Source of the DNA: Pseudomonas orientalis
GTDB lineage: Bacteria > Pseudomonadota > Gammaproteobacteria > Pseudomonadales > Pseudomonadaceae
DNA: 64,000 nt
Reading direction: 5' to 3'
Assembly (NCBI RefSeq): GCF_001439815.1
Contig: NZ_JYLM01000005.1
Location: forward strand, 248,001 to 312,000
The notes below the pieces were generated by a model. The model did not search any database. It was not told the origin of the DNA and saw only the letters and a list, made by a program, of their open reading frames with translations. A program made the translations under genes and the position numbers. Below are positions 37,840 to 52,107 of the stretch, one piece after another (within the stretch, counting starts at the first letter, position 1; every line of letters starts with the position of its first letter).

Positions 37840-39543
37840 ATGTACCAACACTTTATCGAAGGCCTGCAACGCCTGGGCCGCGCATTGATGCTGCCGATTG
37901 CGATCCTGCCGATCGCCGGCCTGTTGCTACGCCTCGGCGACACCGACCTGCTCAACATCGCGGTGATGCACGATGCCGGGCAGGCGATCTTCGCCAACCT
38001 GGCGTTGATCTTCGCCATCGGCATTGCCGTGGGTTTCGCCCGCGATAACAACGGCACGGCGGGCTTGGCTGGCGCGATTGGCTACCTGGTGATGATCTCC
38101 ACGCTCAAGGTGATGGACACCTCCATCAACATGGGCATGCTCGCCGGTATCGCCAGTGGCCTGATGGCGGGCGCGCTGTATAACCGCTTCAAGGACATCA
38201 AATTGCCGGAGTACCTGGCGTTCTTTGGCGGACGACGCTTTGTGCCGATTGTCACCGGCTTTTCGGCGGTGGGCCTGGGTGTGATCTTTGGCCTGATCTG
38301 GCCGCCGATCCAGCAGGGCATCAACAGCTTTGGCGTGTTGCTGATGGAAAGCGGCAGTCTGGGTGCGTTCGTGTTTGGCGTGTTCAACCGCCTGCTGATC
38401 GTCACCGGTTTGCACCACATCCTTAACAACATGGCGTGGTTCGTGTTCGGCAGCTTCACCGACCCGGTAACCGGCGCGGTGGTCACGGGCGACCTGACCC
38501 GCTACTTTGCCGGCGACCCGAAAGGCGGCCAGTTCATGACCGGCATGTTCCCGGTGATGCTGTTCGGCCTGCCGGCGGCGTGCCTGGCGATGTACCGCAA
38601 CGCGTTGCCGGAGCGGCGCAAGGTCATGGGCGGGATTTTCCTGTCGATGGCGCTGACCTCGTTCCTCACCGGGGTGACCGAGCCGATTGAATTTGCCTTC
38701 ATGTTCCTCGCACCGTTCCTCTACTTGCTGCATGCGCTGCTGACCGGCCTGTCGATGGCCGTGACCAATATGCTGAACATCCACCTCGGCTTTACCTTCT
38801 CCGGTGGGTTTATCGACATGGTGCTGGGCTGGGGCAAGTCCACCAACGGCTGGCTGGTGGTACCGGTGGGCCTGGCCTACTCGGTGATCTACTACAGCGT
38901 GTTCAGCTATTGCATCCGCCGCTTCAACCTGAAGACGCCGGGCCGTGAAGACATCCAGGTAGTGCAGGCTGAAGCGATGAGTGATAACCAGCGTGCGACG
39001 GCTTATATCCAGGCGTTGGGCGGTGCGCAGAACCTGCTCAGTGTCGGCGCTTGCACTACACGCCTGCGCTTGGACATGGCGGATCGCAACAAGGCGGTGG
39101 ACGCAGAGTTGAAAGCGCTGGGCGCCATGGCGGTGGTGCGGCCGGGGAATGGTGGGAGCTTACAGGTAGTGGTCGGGCCGATGGCCGATAGCATTGCCGA
39201 TGAGATTCGCTTGGCGATGCCTTCGTTTATACCCACTGCTGTTGTCGCGGCGCCTGTGAATGAGCCGCTGGCGGTGAATGTCCAGGAGGCCGAGAAATGG
39301 CTAAGCGCTCTGGGTGGCCGTACGAATGTGCGTCAGCTGGAAGCGGTGGCGATGACCCGGCTGCGGGTGGAACTGGGCGATGATTCAGGGTTGTCTGAAG
39401 CTCAGCTCACTGCGCTCGGTTGCCAGGGTGTGAGTCAGCTTGAGAGCGGTGTTTGGCACTTGTTGATTGGTGACAAGGCGTCCGGGTTGGGTGAGGCGTT
39501 GGAGCGGTTGGTCAGTGGCCCTGTGGTCGGCGCCAGGGTTTAG
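37840..39543 (+). CDS. nagE: N-acetylglucosamine PTS permease, EIIC-EIIB plus a second cysteine-less EIIB-like domain
   Basis: This 567-residue inner-membrane protein imports GlcNAc as GlcNAc-6-P. The EIIC domain fills about 1-365 (EGLQRLGRALMLPIAILP; GVTEPIEFAFMFLAP). A normal EIIB domain (about 383-460) carries the phospho-site C405 in GACTTRLRL. A second EIIB-like domain (about 480-560) follows after a Pro/Ala/Val-rich linker: it keeps the fold pattern (LSALGGRTNV...TRLRVEL...GV) but has A504 where the Cys should be. No EIIA is attached, in contrast to E. coli NagE; EIIA is supplied by the fusion encoded upstream. Last gene of the operon. Confidence 0.95.
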   Translation: MYQHFIEGLQRLGRALMLPIAILPIAGLLLRLGDTDLLNIAVMHDAGQAIFANLALIFAIGIAVGFARDNNGTAGLAGAIGYLVMISTLKVMDTSINMGMLAGIASGLMAGALYNRFKDIKLPEYLAFFGGRRFVPIVTGFSAVGLGVIFGLIWPPIQQGINSFGVLLMESGSLGAFVFGVFNRLLIVTGLHHILNNMAWFVFGSFTDPVTGAVVTGDLTRYFAGDPKGGQFMTGMFPVMLFGLPAACLAMYRNALPERRKVMGGIFLSMALTSFLTGVTEPIEFAFMFLAPFLYLLHALLTGLSMAVTNMLNIHLGFTFSGGFIDMVLGWGKSTNGWLVVPVGLAYSVIYYSVFSYCIRRFNLKTPGREDIQVVQAEAMSDNQRATAYIQALGGAQNLLSVGACTTRLRLDMADRNKAVDAELKALGAMAVVRPGNGGSLQVVVGPMADSIADEIRLAMPSFIPTAVVAAPVNEPLAVNVQEAEKWLSALGGRTNVRQLEAVAMTRLRVELGDDSGLSEAQLTALGCQGVSQLESGVWHLLIGDKASGLGEALERLVSGPVVGARV

Positions 39544-39567
39544 AGAGGTAGTGGTTGTTCTGGCCTC

Positions 39568-39649
39568 ATCGGGAGCAAGCCCCTCCCACACTTGACCGCA
39601 TTGCCACGTCCGGCACCGATCAAAATGTGGGAGGGGGCTTGCCCCCGAT
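39568..39649. repeat. Inverted REP doublet
   Basis: ATCGGGAGCAAGCCCCTCCCACA and TGTGGGAGGGGGCTTGCCCCCGAT face each other with the GTGGGAGG ends inward. It lies between the converging nagE and DUF6124-like genes. Confidence 0.9.
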
Positions 39650-39669
39650 TGGCCCTCACAGGCGCCTGA

Positions 39670-39966
39670 TTACTTGTGCTCAGGCACCTCAACTAAATCC
39701 AGTACCCGATCCACCATCAACTGAATGCCCTCCACCATCCGATGAATCCCCAGCACGGCATCACGCTGCGGACCGTCGACATCAAAAGCCAGATTACCCG
39801 CCAGTGCCTGCACGGATGCCAGGTCTTGGGAGGCGTTGGCGAGCAGGGTTTCGCTGTTCAGACTGGGTAGTACGGTGAAGATCTGGTCGGACGCTGAATC
39901 ACCAGCTTGGCGGGACTCGGCTTGAGATGAGATTGAACCAGTTAGCAAGTTGTCGCTGATCATCAT
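39670..39966 (-). CDS. DUF6124-like small protein
   Basis: This 98-residue acidic protein contains FTVLPSLNSETLLANASQDL and DGPQRDAVLGIHRMVEGIQLMVDRVLD, a pattern I associate with the DUF6124 family, which is abundant in the P. fluorescens group and of unknown function. The first of two adjacent ATGs (39966) follows GGAG by 4 bases, the second by 7. The longer upstream frame is REP-derived and is not part of the gene. It lies 148 bases beyond the duplicated yqfO-tail segment. Confidence 0.75.
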   Translation of the reverse strand: MMISDNLLTGSISSQAESRQAGDSASDQIFTVLPSLNSETLLANASQDLASVQALAGNLAFDVDGPQRDAVLGIHRMVEGIQLMVDRVLDLVEVPEHK

Positions 39967-40114
39967 TAAACTCCATATGGAATAGGCTCCTAGTGATTTT
40001 TCAGGCTTGCAGTCCCGGTCACTGAATTGGCAGCGACTGACGGAGGTTAGTTGTGCGAGTTCCGACGGACAACCTGAAAGGCTTGTCGGAAATCTCCGAG
40101 GCGCCTGGACGGAC

Positions 40115-40199
40115 GCTATCGGGGGCAAGCCCCCTCCCACAGTTGACCGAGTTTCATCGTCGGAATGCAGTTGAATGTGGGAGGGGGCTTGCCCCCGAT
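40115..40199. repeat. Inverted REP doublet inside direct repeat copy 1
   Basis: Same architecture as the doublet at 41491 and nearly the same centre (AGTTGACCGAGTTTCATCG), because both belong to the duplicated segment. Confidence 0.9.
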
Positions 40200-40216
40200 G
40201 AGGCCTTGAAAGGCAA

Positions 40217-40255
40217 CAAAAAACCCGCCGGCCAAACTGGCCCGGCGGGTTTCTT
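40217..40255 (-). terminator. Terminator copy 1 (serves pectin lyase transcript)
   Basis: ACCCGCCGGCC and GGCCCGGCGGGT pair with a one-base bulge; on the minus strand a T-run (GGGTTTTTTGTT) follows. It is the duplicate of the yqfO terminator and now lies behind the pectin lyase gene. Confidence 0.8.
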
Positions 40256-40273
40256 GTTTATGCAGCCAGCCGA

Positions 40274-40331
40274 TCAAAAATCCGCCAACTGCCACACCTC
40301 ATAAACCGGTGTCTCATACGGATGGCTGAGC
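40274..40331 (-). pseudogene. 3' fragment of the yqfO-like gene
   Basis: Read on the minus strand these bases encode LSHPYETPVYEVWQLADF and a stop, differing at one residue from the C-terminus of the intact gene at 41643. The fragment begins 9 bases after the pectin lyase stop codon and has no start. It is a duplication remnant. Confidence 0.9.
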
Positions 40332-40340
40332 CTCCGGGCT

Positions 40341-41279
40341 TTAGCCACCGAACACCAGGCTTACCGACTGGGCCCCCGCATTCTTGACGGTGAAATCCTT
40401 TGCCTGCGCAGCGGTCCTCAAGGTGTAGCTGTAATTGGACGAAGCAGTCCACTGCGCTTTGGGCGACTTCTGATTCGTGATAGCAGGCACGCTGCCAATA
40501 TCGGTAAACGTACCGTTGCCTTTATCGTCCAACATGCCGTTGCTTGCGCTGCCTTCGCCAAAGTTGTTGCTCTCGGAAAGAATGTTGGCGTTTTGCGCCA
40601 GCGTAAAGCCGAGATGAAACTTGTTGATGTAGTTGTTATAGACATGGAAGTAGCCATAACGCATCAAACCCGGTGCGCGCACTTCCATATTCTCGAAGCG
40701 ATTATGGCAAATAGTCAGCCGTGGGAAGCCATTGTAGGCTGTGTTGTTGTCATCGCTGGGATGGCCCAGGATCAGGCCGTACTTGTGATTGCCGAAAAAA
40801 CAGTTGCTGATGGTCGCGTAGTCGGCCTTGTCGCCGATGTATAACAGCTTGTCGAGGCTGCCATCATTGGCGGACCAGTCATGGCCGACAAAGGAACAGT
40901 GATCGATCCAGTACTTGCTGCCGTAGTTGAGGTACAGCTGGATATCATCATTGGCCTTGATACCAGCCGAGTGCTGGAAAACGATGTTCTGAAAAATGAT
41001 GTTTTGCGACTCAGGTGTCGCACGCAAGTGGATGTTGTTGAGCGTGCGGTTCTGGAACGAGCCAACCAGGGTTTTGTTTGAACCCATGGAGACCTTGGTC
41101 AAACTGGACGCCGAGATATTGCTGTTGATCACCAGCACGCGGGGCGTGGCATCGGCAATATTGGCTTTGAGCTGATCCAGGCTGGTGATGCTGACAACCG
41201 GACCGGACCACCCGCCAGTGACCTTGGCGGCTTTGGCGAAGCCGGTCATGCCGGTGAGTTTGCTTTCTGGATAAGACAT
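40341..41279 (-). CDS. pnl: Pectin lyase (polysaccharide lyase family 1)
   Basis: This 312-residue protein starts MSYPESKLTGMTGFAKAAKVTGG with no signal peptide. It closely follows the recalled Pectobacterium PnlA sequence: DDIQLYLNYG, YWIDHCSF, NDGSLDKLLYIG, SNCFFGNHKYG, NRFENMEVRAPGLMRYGYFHVYNNYINKF and a C-terminus NAGAQ. The parallel beta-helix lyase would cut methylated pectin by beta-elimination. The soft-rot homologue is DNA-damage inducible and lacks a classical signal, and here a near-perfect SOS box lies upstream. GAGGGA precedes the ATG by 6 bases. The gene sits between two direct repeats, a sign of insertion beside purL-yqfO. Confidence 0.92.
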   Translation of the reverse strand: MSYPESKLTGMTGFAKAAKVTGGWSGPVVSITSLDQLKANIADATPRVLVINSNISASSLTKVSMGSNKTLVGSFQNRTLNNIHLRATPESQNIIFQNIVFQHSAGIKANDDIQLYLNYGSKYWIDHCSFVGHDWSANDGSLDKLLYIGDKADYATISNCFFGNHKYGLILGHPSDDNNTAYNGFPRLTICHNRFENMEVRAPGLMRYGYFHVYNNYINKFHLGFTLAQNANILSESNNFGEGSASNGMLDDKGNGTFTDIGSVPAITNQKSPKAQWTASSNYSYTLRTAAQAKDFTVKNAGAQSVSLVFGG

Positions 41280-41304
41280 AGGAGTTCCCTCTCTTGCAAC
41301 ATGG

Positions 41305-41351
41305 GACTCGATGATCGAGTCAGGAATGAAACATGACCGTCCTGGTCATGT
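41305..41351 (-). other. Two palindromes in the pectin lyase leader
   Basis: GACTCGATGATCGAGTC (41305-41321) is a perfect palindrome around one G, and ACATGACC (41331-41338) pairs with GGTCATGT (41344-41351). Both lie between the SOS box and the start codon and could be a second operator or RNA hairpins. Neither is followed by a T-run. Confidence 0.65.
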
Positions 41352-41412
41352 GCACAATGGGATGAGTGACGGCGCAACCGACTGACGTTGCATGTTACCG
41401 GCGCCTCAAATA

Positions 41413-41428
41413 CTGTACATGCATACAG
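41413..41428. promoter_or_regulatory. LexA (SOS) box upstream of the pectin lyase gene
   Basis: CTGTACATGCATACAG fits CTGT-N8-ACAG exactly and is almost fully palindromic. It differs at one base from the E. coli sulA box as I recall it. It lies 134 bases before the pectin lyase ATG, next to a possible -35/-10 (TTTACA, 16 bases, TACAGT on the minus strand). Confidence 0.8.
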
Positions 41429-41490
41429 TGACCTGTAAAAGAAATGGCGTCAAGCGTGGATTGATATAGTCGACAAGATCTCCTTTCAAG

Positions 41491-41569
41491 CGGGGCAAGC
41501 CCCCTCCCACAGTTGACCGCGTTTCATCGTTGGAATGCAGTTGAATGCGGGAGGGGGCTTGCCCCCGAT
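41491..41569. repeat. Inverted REP doublet inside direct repeat copy 2
   Basis: CGGGGCAAGCCCCCTCCCACA faces TGCGGGAGGGGGCTTGCCCCCGAT. One arm carries a GCGGG variant instead of GTGGG. Confidence 0.9.
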
Positions 41570-41700
41570 GAGGCCTTGAAGGCAACAAAAAACCCGCTGA
41601 CCATACTGGCCCAGCGGGTTTCTTGTTTATGCACCCAGCCGATCAAAAATCCGCCAACTGCCAAACCTCATACGCCGGTGTCTCATACGGGTGGCTCAGC
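41492..41700. repeat. Direct repeat copy 2 (parental, includes intact yqfO 3' end)
   Basis: Matches 40122-40331. Here the coding end continues into the intact yqfO-like gene, so this copy is likely the resident one. Between the copies lie about 1,160 bases that contain only the pectin lyase gene and its control region. Confidence 0.9.
41591..41620 (-). terminator. Terminator copy 2 (yqfO-like gene)
   Basis: AACCCGCTG and CAGCGGGTT pair around a short loop with internal mismatches; a T-run follows on the minus strand. Confidence 0.75.
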
Positions 41701-41954
41701 TTCAAGGCAGCCACAACAGCCACAATCAACTCATCCGCCACCACCAGCTCAACCTTCCATTCCTCAACCACTTCAACCTGGCCAACCTGCCCGATAAACG
41801 GCTGACTGCCGTCCAACGCGCGGAATTGGCCTTGGCCCGGCACTTGCCAGGCGCAGTGGTCGTAGTTGCCGATGCGCCCGCCACCCGCTGCGAAGACGGC
41901 GGTTTTCACCGTCTCCACATGGCTGTCGGGCACGAAGAAGGCGAGCTTGTACAC
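41643..41954 (-). CDS. YqfO/NIF3 3'-domain-like protein
   Basis: This 103-residue protein begins (M)YKLAFFVPDSHVETVKTAVFAAGGGRIGNYDHCAW and ends LSHPYETPAYEVWQLADF. It matches the inserted PII/CutA-like domain of NIF3 (YqfO) proteins that exists as a free protein in proteobacteria; its function is unknown. The GTG start at 41954 lies 4 bases after the purL stop, with GGGTGAA inside the end of purL as ribosome site, so it is coupled to purL. Its 3' end is duplicated at 40274. Confidence 0.85.
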   Translation of the reverse strand: MYKLAFFVPDSHVETVKTAVFAAGGGRIGNYDHCAWQVPGQGQFRALDGSQPFIGQVGQVEVVEEWKVELVVADELIVAVVAALKLSHPYETPAYEVWQLADF

Positions 41955-41958
41955 GGCT

Positions 41959-45855
<3,897 letters not shown>

Positions 45856-45904
45856 CTTCGGGACAGCCTCGGGAAGGGGTGTGCTTTGAGGCCGTGCATT
45901 CTAG

Positions 45905-47602
<1,698 letters not shown>

Positions 47603-47630
47603 ACTCAATATTCCAGACACCATAGAGCAA

Positions 47631-47720
47631 TGTGGGAGGGGGCTTGCCCCCGATAGCAGAGTGTCAGTCACTACATGAGGAGACTGATACACCGCCATCG
47701 GGGGCAAGCCCCCTCCCACA
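47631..47720. repeat. REPIN, GTGGGAGG type
   Basis: Closed REPIN with the palindromic interior GTGTCAGTCACT...GACTGATACACC, between the converging mltF and EIIB-like genes. It ends 12 bases from the EIIB-like stop. Confidence 0.95.
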
Positions 47721-47732
47721 TTTGGATCTGCG

Positions 47733-48020
47733 CTAGGCTTGGAGGCCTGTGAGCAGATGGACGACGCCACCCGCCAACACCATGACACCCGGCACGCCCG
47801 CCGCTTTCAGCGCTGACTCATCCAACCGCCCCGCCTCCTTCAGTTGCACCCGCACCCGCGTCAGCGCCACACGTTGTTGCGACTTGAGGTTGGCCTCGCC
47901 GCCCAATGCGCTCAGCACATCGACCGGTAACAGGCCCTCCCCCCTCGGCGCCGCGACCGTTTCCGCAATCAGATCCGGCGTCAGGGCTTTCCAGAACGCC
48001 TGCTGCAATTTCTCGAACAT
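47733..48020 (-). CDS. Free-standing EIIB-like PTS domain lacking the phospho-cysteine
   Basis: This 95-residue protein has the EIIB-Glc pattern LSALGGEANLKSQQRVALTRVRVQL, but A52 occupies the position of the phosphorylated Cys (normally CxTRLR). The rest (LKAAGVPGVMVLAGGVVHLLTG) keeps the domain end. It is most similar, within this window, to the second cysteine-less domain of NagE. The ATG at 48020 is 2 bases after the stop of the EIIA-HPr-EI gene, so it is translationally coupled as last gene of the trehalose operon. It cannot accept phosphate at the usual site; a regulatory or structural role is inference. Confidence 0.85.
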   Translation of the reverse strand: MFEKLQQAFWKALTPDLIAETVAAPRGEGLLPVDVLSALGGEANLKSQQRVALTRVRVQLKEAGRLDESALKAAGVPGVMVLAGGVVHLLTGLQA

Positions 48021-48022
48021 GC

Positions 48023-50554
48023 TCAATGCTCCACGACAGATGAGGTTTCAACGGTGGCGGCGTGGTACAGGCGCAAGGCCTCACGCACCTGGCCGGCTTC
48101 TTCCAGGCCCAGCACCTGGCGGGCGATGATCTGGCAGTCGGCCAGGTCCAGTTCACGCACCGTAGCCTTGATGCTCGGGATCAAGGGTACGCTGACCGAC
48201 AGTTCATCCACGCCCAGCCCGATCAACACCGGCGCCGCCAGGGTTTCAGAGGCCAGCGCGCCGCAGACGCCCACCCACTTGCCATGGGCATGGGCGGCCT
48301 TGACCGTGGTGGCGATCAAGCGCAGCACCGCCGGGTGAAAGCTGTCGGCCTGGCTGGCCAGGCGTGGGTGGTCGCGGTCCATGGCCAGGGTGTATTGGGT
48401 CAGGTCATTGGTACCGATGGAAAAGAAATCCACATGGGGCGCGAACACGTCCGCCATCAACGCGGCGGACGGCACTTCAATCATGATGCCCAGCTTTGGC
48501 AACTCGCTGAGCCCGAGTGCCCGCGCCTCCTCTTCCAGCACCTTGCGCGCCAGATGCAGCTCCGAAAGCAGACTGACCATCGGCAACATGATGTGCAGCC
48601 GCGCCAACCCGGCACAGGCCAGGATCGCGCGCAACTGTTCACGCAGCAGTTCCGGCCGCTCCAGGCACAGGCGAATACCGCGCAAGCCCAGGAACGGGTT
48701 GGTCTCGGCGTCCATCGGTACATAGGCCAGCGGCTTGTCGCCGCCGACATCCAGGGTGCGCACCACCAGATTACGCTCGGCGCCCAGGGCTCGGGCAATG
48801 GCGCGATACGTACCGGCCTGCTCGGCGGGGCTGGGCGCGCGATTGCGGTCCAGGTAGAGAAATTCCGAACGCAGCAGGCCGACGCCTTCGCCGCCCAGCA
48901 CCAGGGATTGCTCCACTTCCTGCAACGAGGCGACGTTGGCCGTGACGTCGACGTGATGGCCGTCGCGGGTGACGGCAGCCAGGGCGGCCTCGGCCACTTC
49001 GCGCTGACGTCGCACCCCTTGCCGCTCACGGGCAGCCCGGGAGTGGTCGATGTCGGCCTGATCGGGCTCCAGGTGCAGTTCGCCCCTGTCGGCGTCAAGA
49101 AGCACCTGCGTGCCATCGGCCAGCGTCAATACGTCAGCGGGCGCACCACAGAGGGCGGGGATACCCAGCGCGCGCGCGAGGATGGCGACGTGACTGGTCG
49201 CCCCGCCGCCGACCGTGACCAATCCCAGCACCTTGCTGGTGTCCAGATTCGCGGTTTGTGAGGGCGTCAGTTGCTCGGCGATCAGGATCGCCTGCGCAGG
49301 CAGCACCCAGGCGCGATCCTCAACCCCCAGAATCAGTTTAAGCACGCGCCGGCCGACATCGGACAGGTCTGCGGCGCGCTCGGCGAGCAACGTATTGCCC
49401 AGGCCCAGGAACAATCTGGCCGTGGCGGCGGTGGCGCTGTTCCAGGCGAATGCCGCGCTCTTGCCCTTGGCCAGCAACAGGTGGGCCTGCTCGAGCAGCG
49501 TCGGGTCTTCAAGCAACTCCTGATGGGCGCGGAAGATATCGGCCTGGGCACTGCCGGCGGCGTCGGCTTGCAAGCGTTGCAACGCCTCGTTGGCCGCCAG
49601 CAGGCCACGCATCAGGGCGTCGCGCTCGGCGGCTTCGCCTGTGCCGGCTTCAGTAATCTCCAGCTCGGGTTCACCCACTTGGACCACTTGACCGAACGCC
49701 GAACCGGGTGACGCACAGATGCCGCGCAGCAGCGCAGCCGAGGATACAGGCGTAACCGGTTCGACCGGCTCAGCCGCAGTCACCACCGTTTCGCCACAGC
49801 CTTCGGCCAACAATGCCGACAATGCGCGGATAGCGGCCTGCGCGTCCTCCCCCGCCGCGCTCACTTGCAAGGTGTCGCCCTGCACGGTTTGCAGCGCCAT
49901 GATTGCCACCAACGACTTGGCATTGGCGCTCTGGGTTTGCTTGTGCAGGTAGATGCTCGAACTGAAGCCTTTGGCCGCCTGGGCCAGCACCGCCGCAGGG
50001 CGAGCGTGCAAGCCATGGGCATTGAGCAGGGTCAGCGGCTTGGAGAACAGCGCAGAGCCCGGCTCCTCAATCGAGTCTGCCGCTGCCTCGCCGGGCGAGA
50101 GTCGCAACACGGGTCGACCCTCTTCAATCATTTCGCCCTGCGCCGCCAGCACCACAAACGGTTCGCCACTGACCACCAGCATCAAGGTCAGCAAACTGCG
50201 GGCATTGAGCGCCACATAGTCGGCGTCGAACTCGATCAACGGCTGGCCGGCCGTCACGCGCCGGCCCTCTTCGACCAGGCGGGTAAAGCCCTTGCCTGCC
50301 AGGTTTACGGTATCCAGGCCGATATGCATCAACACCTGCACGCCGTTGTCGTCGGTGACGCTGACCGCATGGCCGCTGTCCTGAATATTACTGATCACCC
50401 CGGCCAGCGGTGCGCAGAGGGTCTGCGAGGTGGGATCGATGCACACGCCATCACCGAGCATGCGGCTGGAAAATACCGGGTCTGGCACCTGATCCAGCGC
50501 CAGCAGCATTCCGGACAGGGGCGCCAGCAGTTCCACGGGTTGAGAGGGGTTCAT
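48023..50554 (-). CDS. PTS multiphosphoryl transfer protein: EIIA-HPr-EI fusion of the trehalose cluster
   Basis: This 843-residue paralogue of the GlcNAc fusion starts at 50554, where AGGTGA precedes the ATG; an ATG 11 codons upstream has none. EIIA-Glc-like domain: H62 and phospho-site H77 (LMHIGLDTVNLAGKGF). HPr: H183 in GLHARPAAV. EI: H455 in GGGATSHVAILA, DVGGDKPLAY, LRGIRL and the C-terminal GVCGALASE Cys. All active-site residues are present. It would phosphorylate TreP. It lies downstream of the porin gene and is directly followed by the EIIB-like gene. Confidence 0.94.
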   Translation of the reverse strand: MNPSQPVELLAPLSGMLLALDQVPDPVFSSRMLGDGVCIDPTSQTLCAPLAGVISNIQDSGHAVSVTDDNGVQVLMHIGLDTVNLAGKGFTRLVEEGRRVTAGQPLIEFDADYVALNARSLLTLMLVVSGEPFVVLAAQGEMIEEGRPVLRLSPGEAAADSIEEPGSALFSKPLTLLNAHGLHARPAAVLAQAAKGFSSSIYLHKQTQSANAKSLVAIMALQTVQGDTLQVSAAGEDAQAAIRALSALLAEGCGETVVTAAEPVEPVTPVSSAALLRGICASPGSAFGQVVQVGEPELEITEAGTGEAAERDALMRGLLAANEALQRLQADAAGSAQADIFRAHQELLEDPTLLEQAHLLLAKGKSAAFAWNSATAATARLFLGLGNTLLAERAADLSDVGRRVLKLILGVEDRAWVLPAQAILIAEQLTPSQTANLDTSKVLGLVTVGGGATSHVAILARALGIPALCGAPADVLTLADGTQVLLDADRGELHLEPDQADIDHSRAARERQGVRRQREVAEAALAAVTRDGHHVDVTANVASLQEVEQSLVLGGEGVGLLRSEFLYLDRNRAPSPAEQAGTYRAIARALGAERNLVVRTLDVGGDKPLAYVPMDAETNPFLGLRGIRLCLERPELLREQLRAILACAGLARLHIMLPMVSLLSELHLARKVLEEEARALGLSELPKLGIMIEVPSAALMADVFAPHVDFFSIGTNDLTQYTLAMDRDHPRLASQADSFHPAVLRLIATTVKAAHAHGKWVGVCGALASETLAAPVLIGLGVDELSVSVPLIPSIKATVRELDLADCQIIARQVLGLEEAGQVREALRLYHAATVETSSVVEH

Positions 50555-50623
50555 GGCTTCACCTGTAGTGTTGTCTTTAAAATTCATTGAGTGGATACGA
50601 ATCCCGGGATTGCACAGATCAAA

Positions 50624-50712
50624 TGTGGGAGGGGGCTTGCTCCCGACGGCGGAGTATCAGGCCAGGCATCTATTGACCGACCCGCCCTCATCGGGGGCAA
50701 GCCCCCTCCCAC
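50624..50712. repeat. REPIN, GTGGGAGG type, within the trehalose operon
   Basis: GTGGGAGGGGGCTTGCTCCCGA on the left, ATCGGGGGCAAGCCCCCTCCCAC on the right. It lies in the gap between porin and EIIA-HPr-EI genes, 70 bases before the latter's start. Confidence 0.92.
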
Positions 50713-50723
50713 CTCAGTGCGGG

Positions 50724-52099
<1,376 letters not shown>

Positions 52100-52107
52100 G
52101 GGGTACT

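Larger units (their letters stand above)
40122..40331. repeat. Direct repeat copy 1 (210 bp) downstream of the pectin lyase gene
   Basis: This segment matches 41492-41700 over its whole length, with about a dozen substitutions and one single-base indel by eye. In minus-strand order it holds the last codons of the yqfO-like gene, its terminator and a REP doublet. The offset between copies is 1,369-1,370 bases. Confidence 0.9.
39967..40340. other. Region without intact gene downstream of the pectin lyase gene
   Basis: It holds the leader of the DUF6124-like gene, direct repeat copy 1 with REP doublet and terminator, and the yqfO fragment. No intact gene is supported. Confidence 0.8.
41280..41642. 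other. Region without gene upstream of the pectin lyase gene
   Basis: It holds the pectin lyase leader with two palindromes, the SOS box, and the noncoding part of direct repeat copy 2 (REP doublet and terminator). Confidence 0.8.

Noticed and set aside
39967..40140. Extended N-terminus of the DUF6124-like gene beginning MGGGLPP
   Set aside because: The MGGGLPP string and similar starts in several frames are translated GTGGGAGG REP sequence; the family-like protein begins at the ATG pair after GGAG.
40341..41279. Secreted pectate lyase with missed signal peptide
   Set aside because: No signal-like sequence lies in frame upstream, and the N-terminus itself matches the recalled signal-less pectin lyase family.
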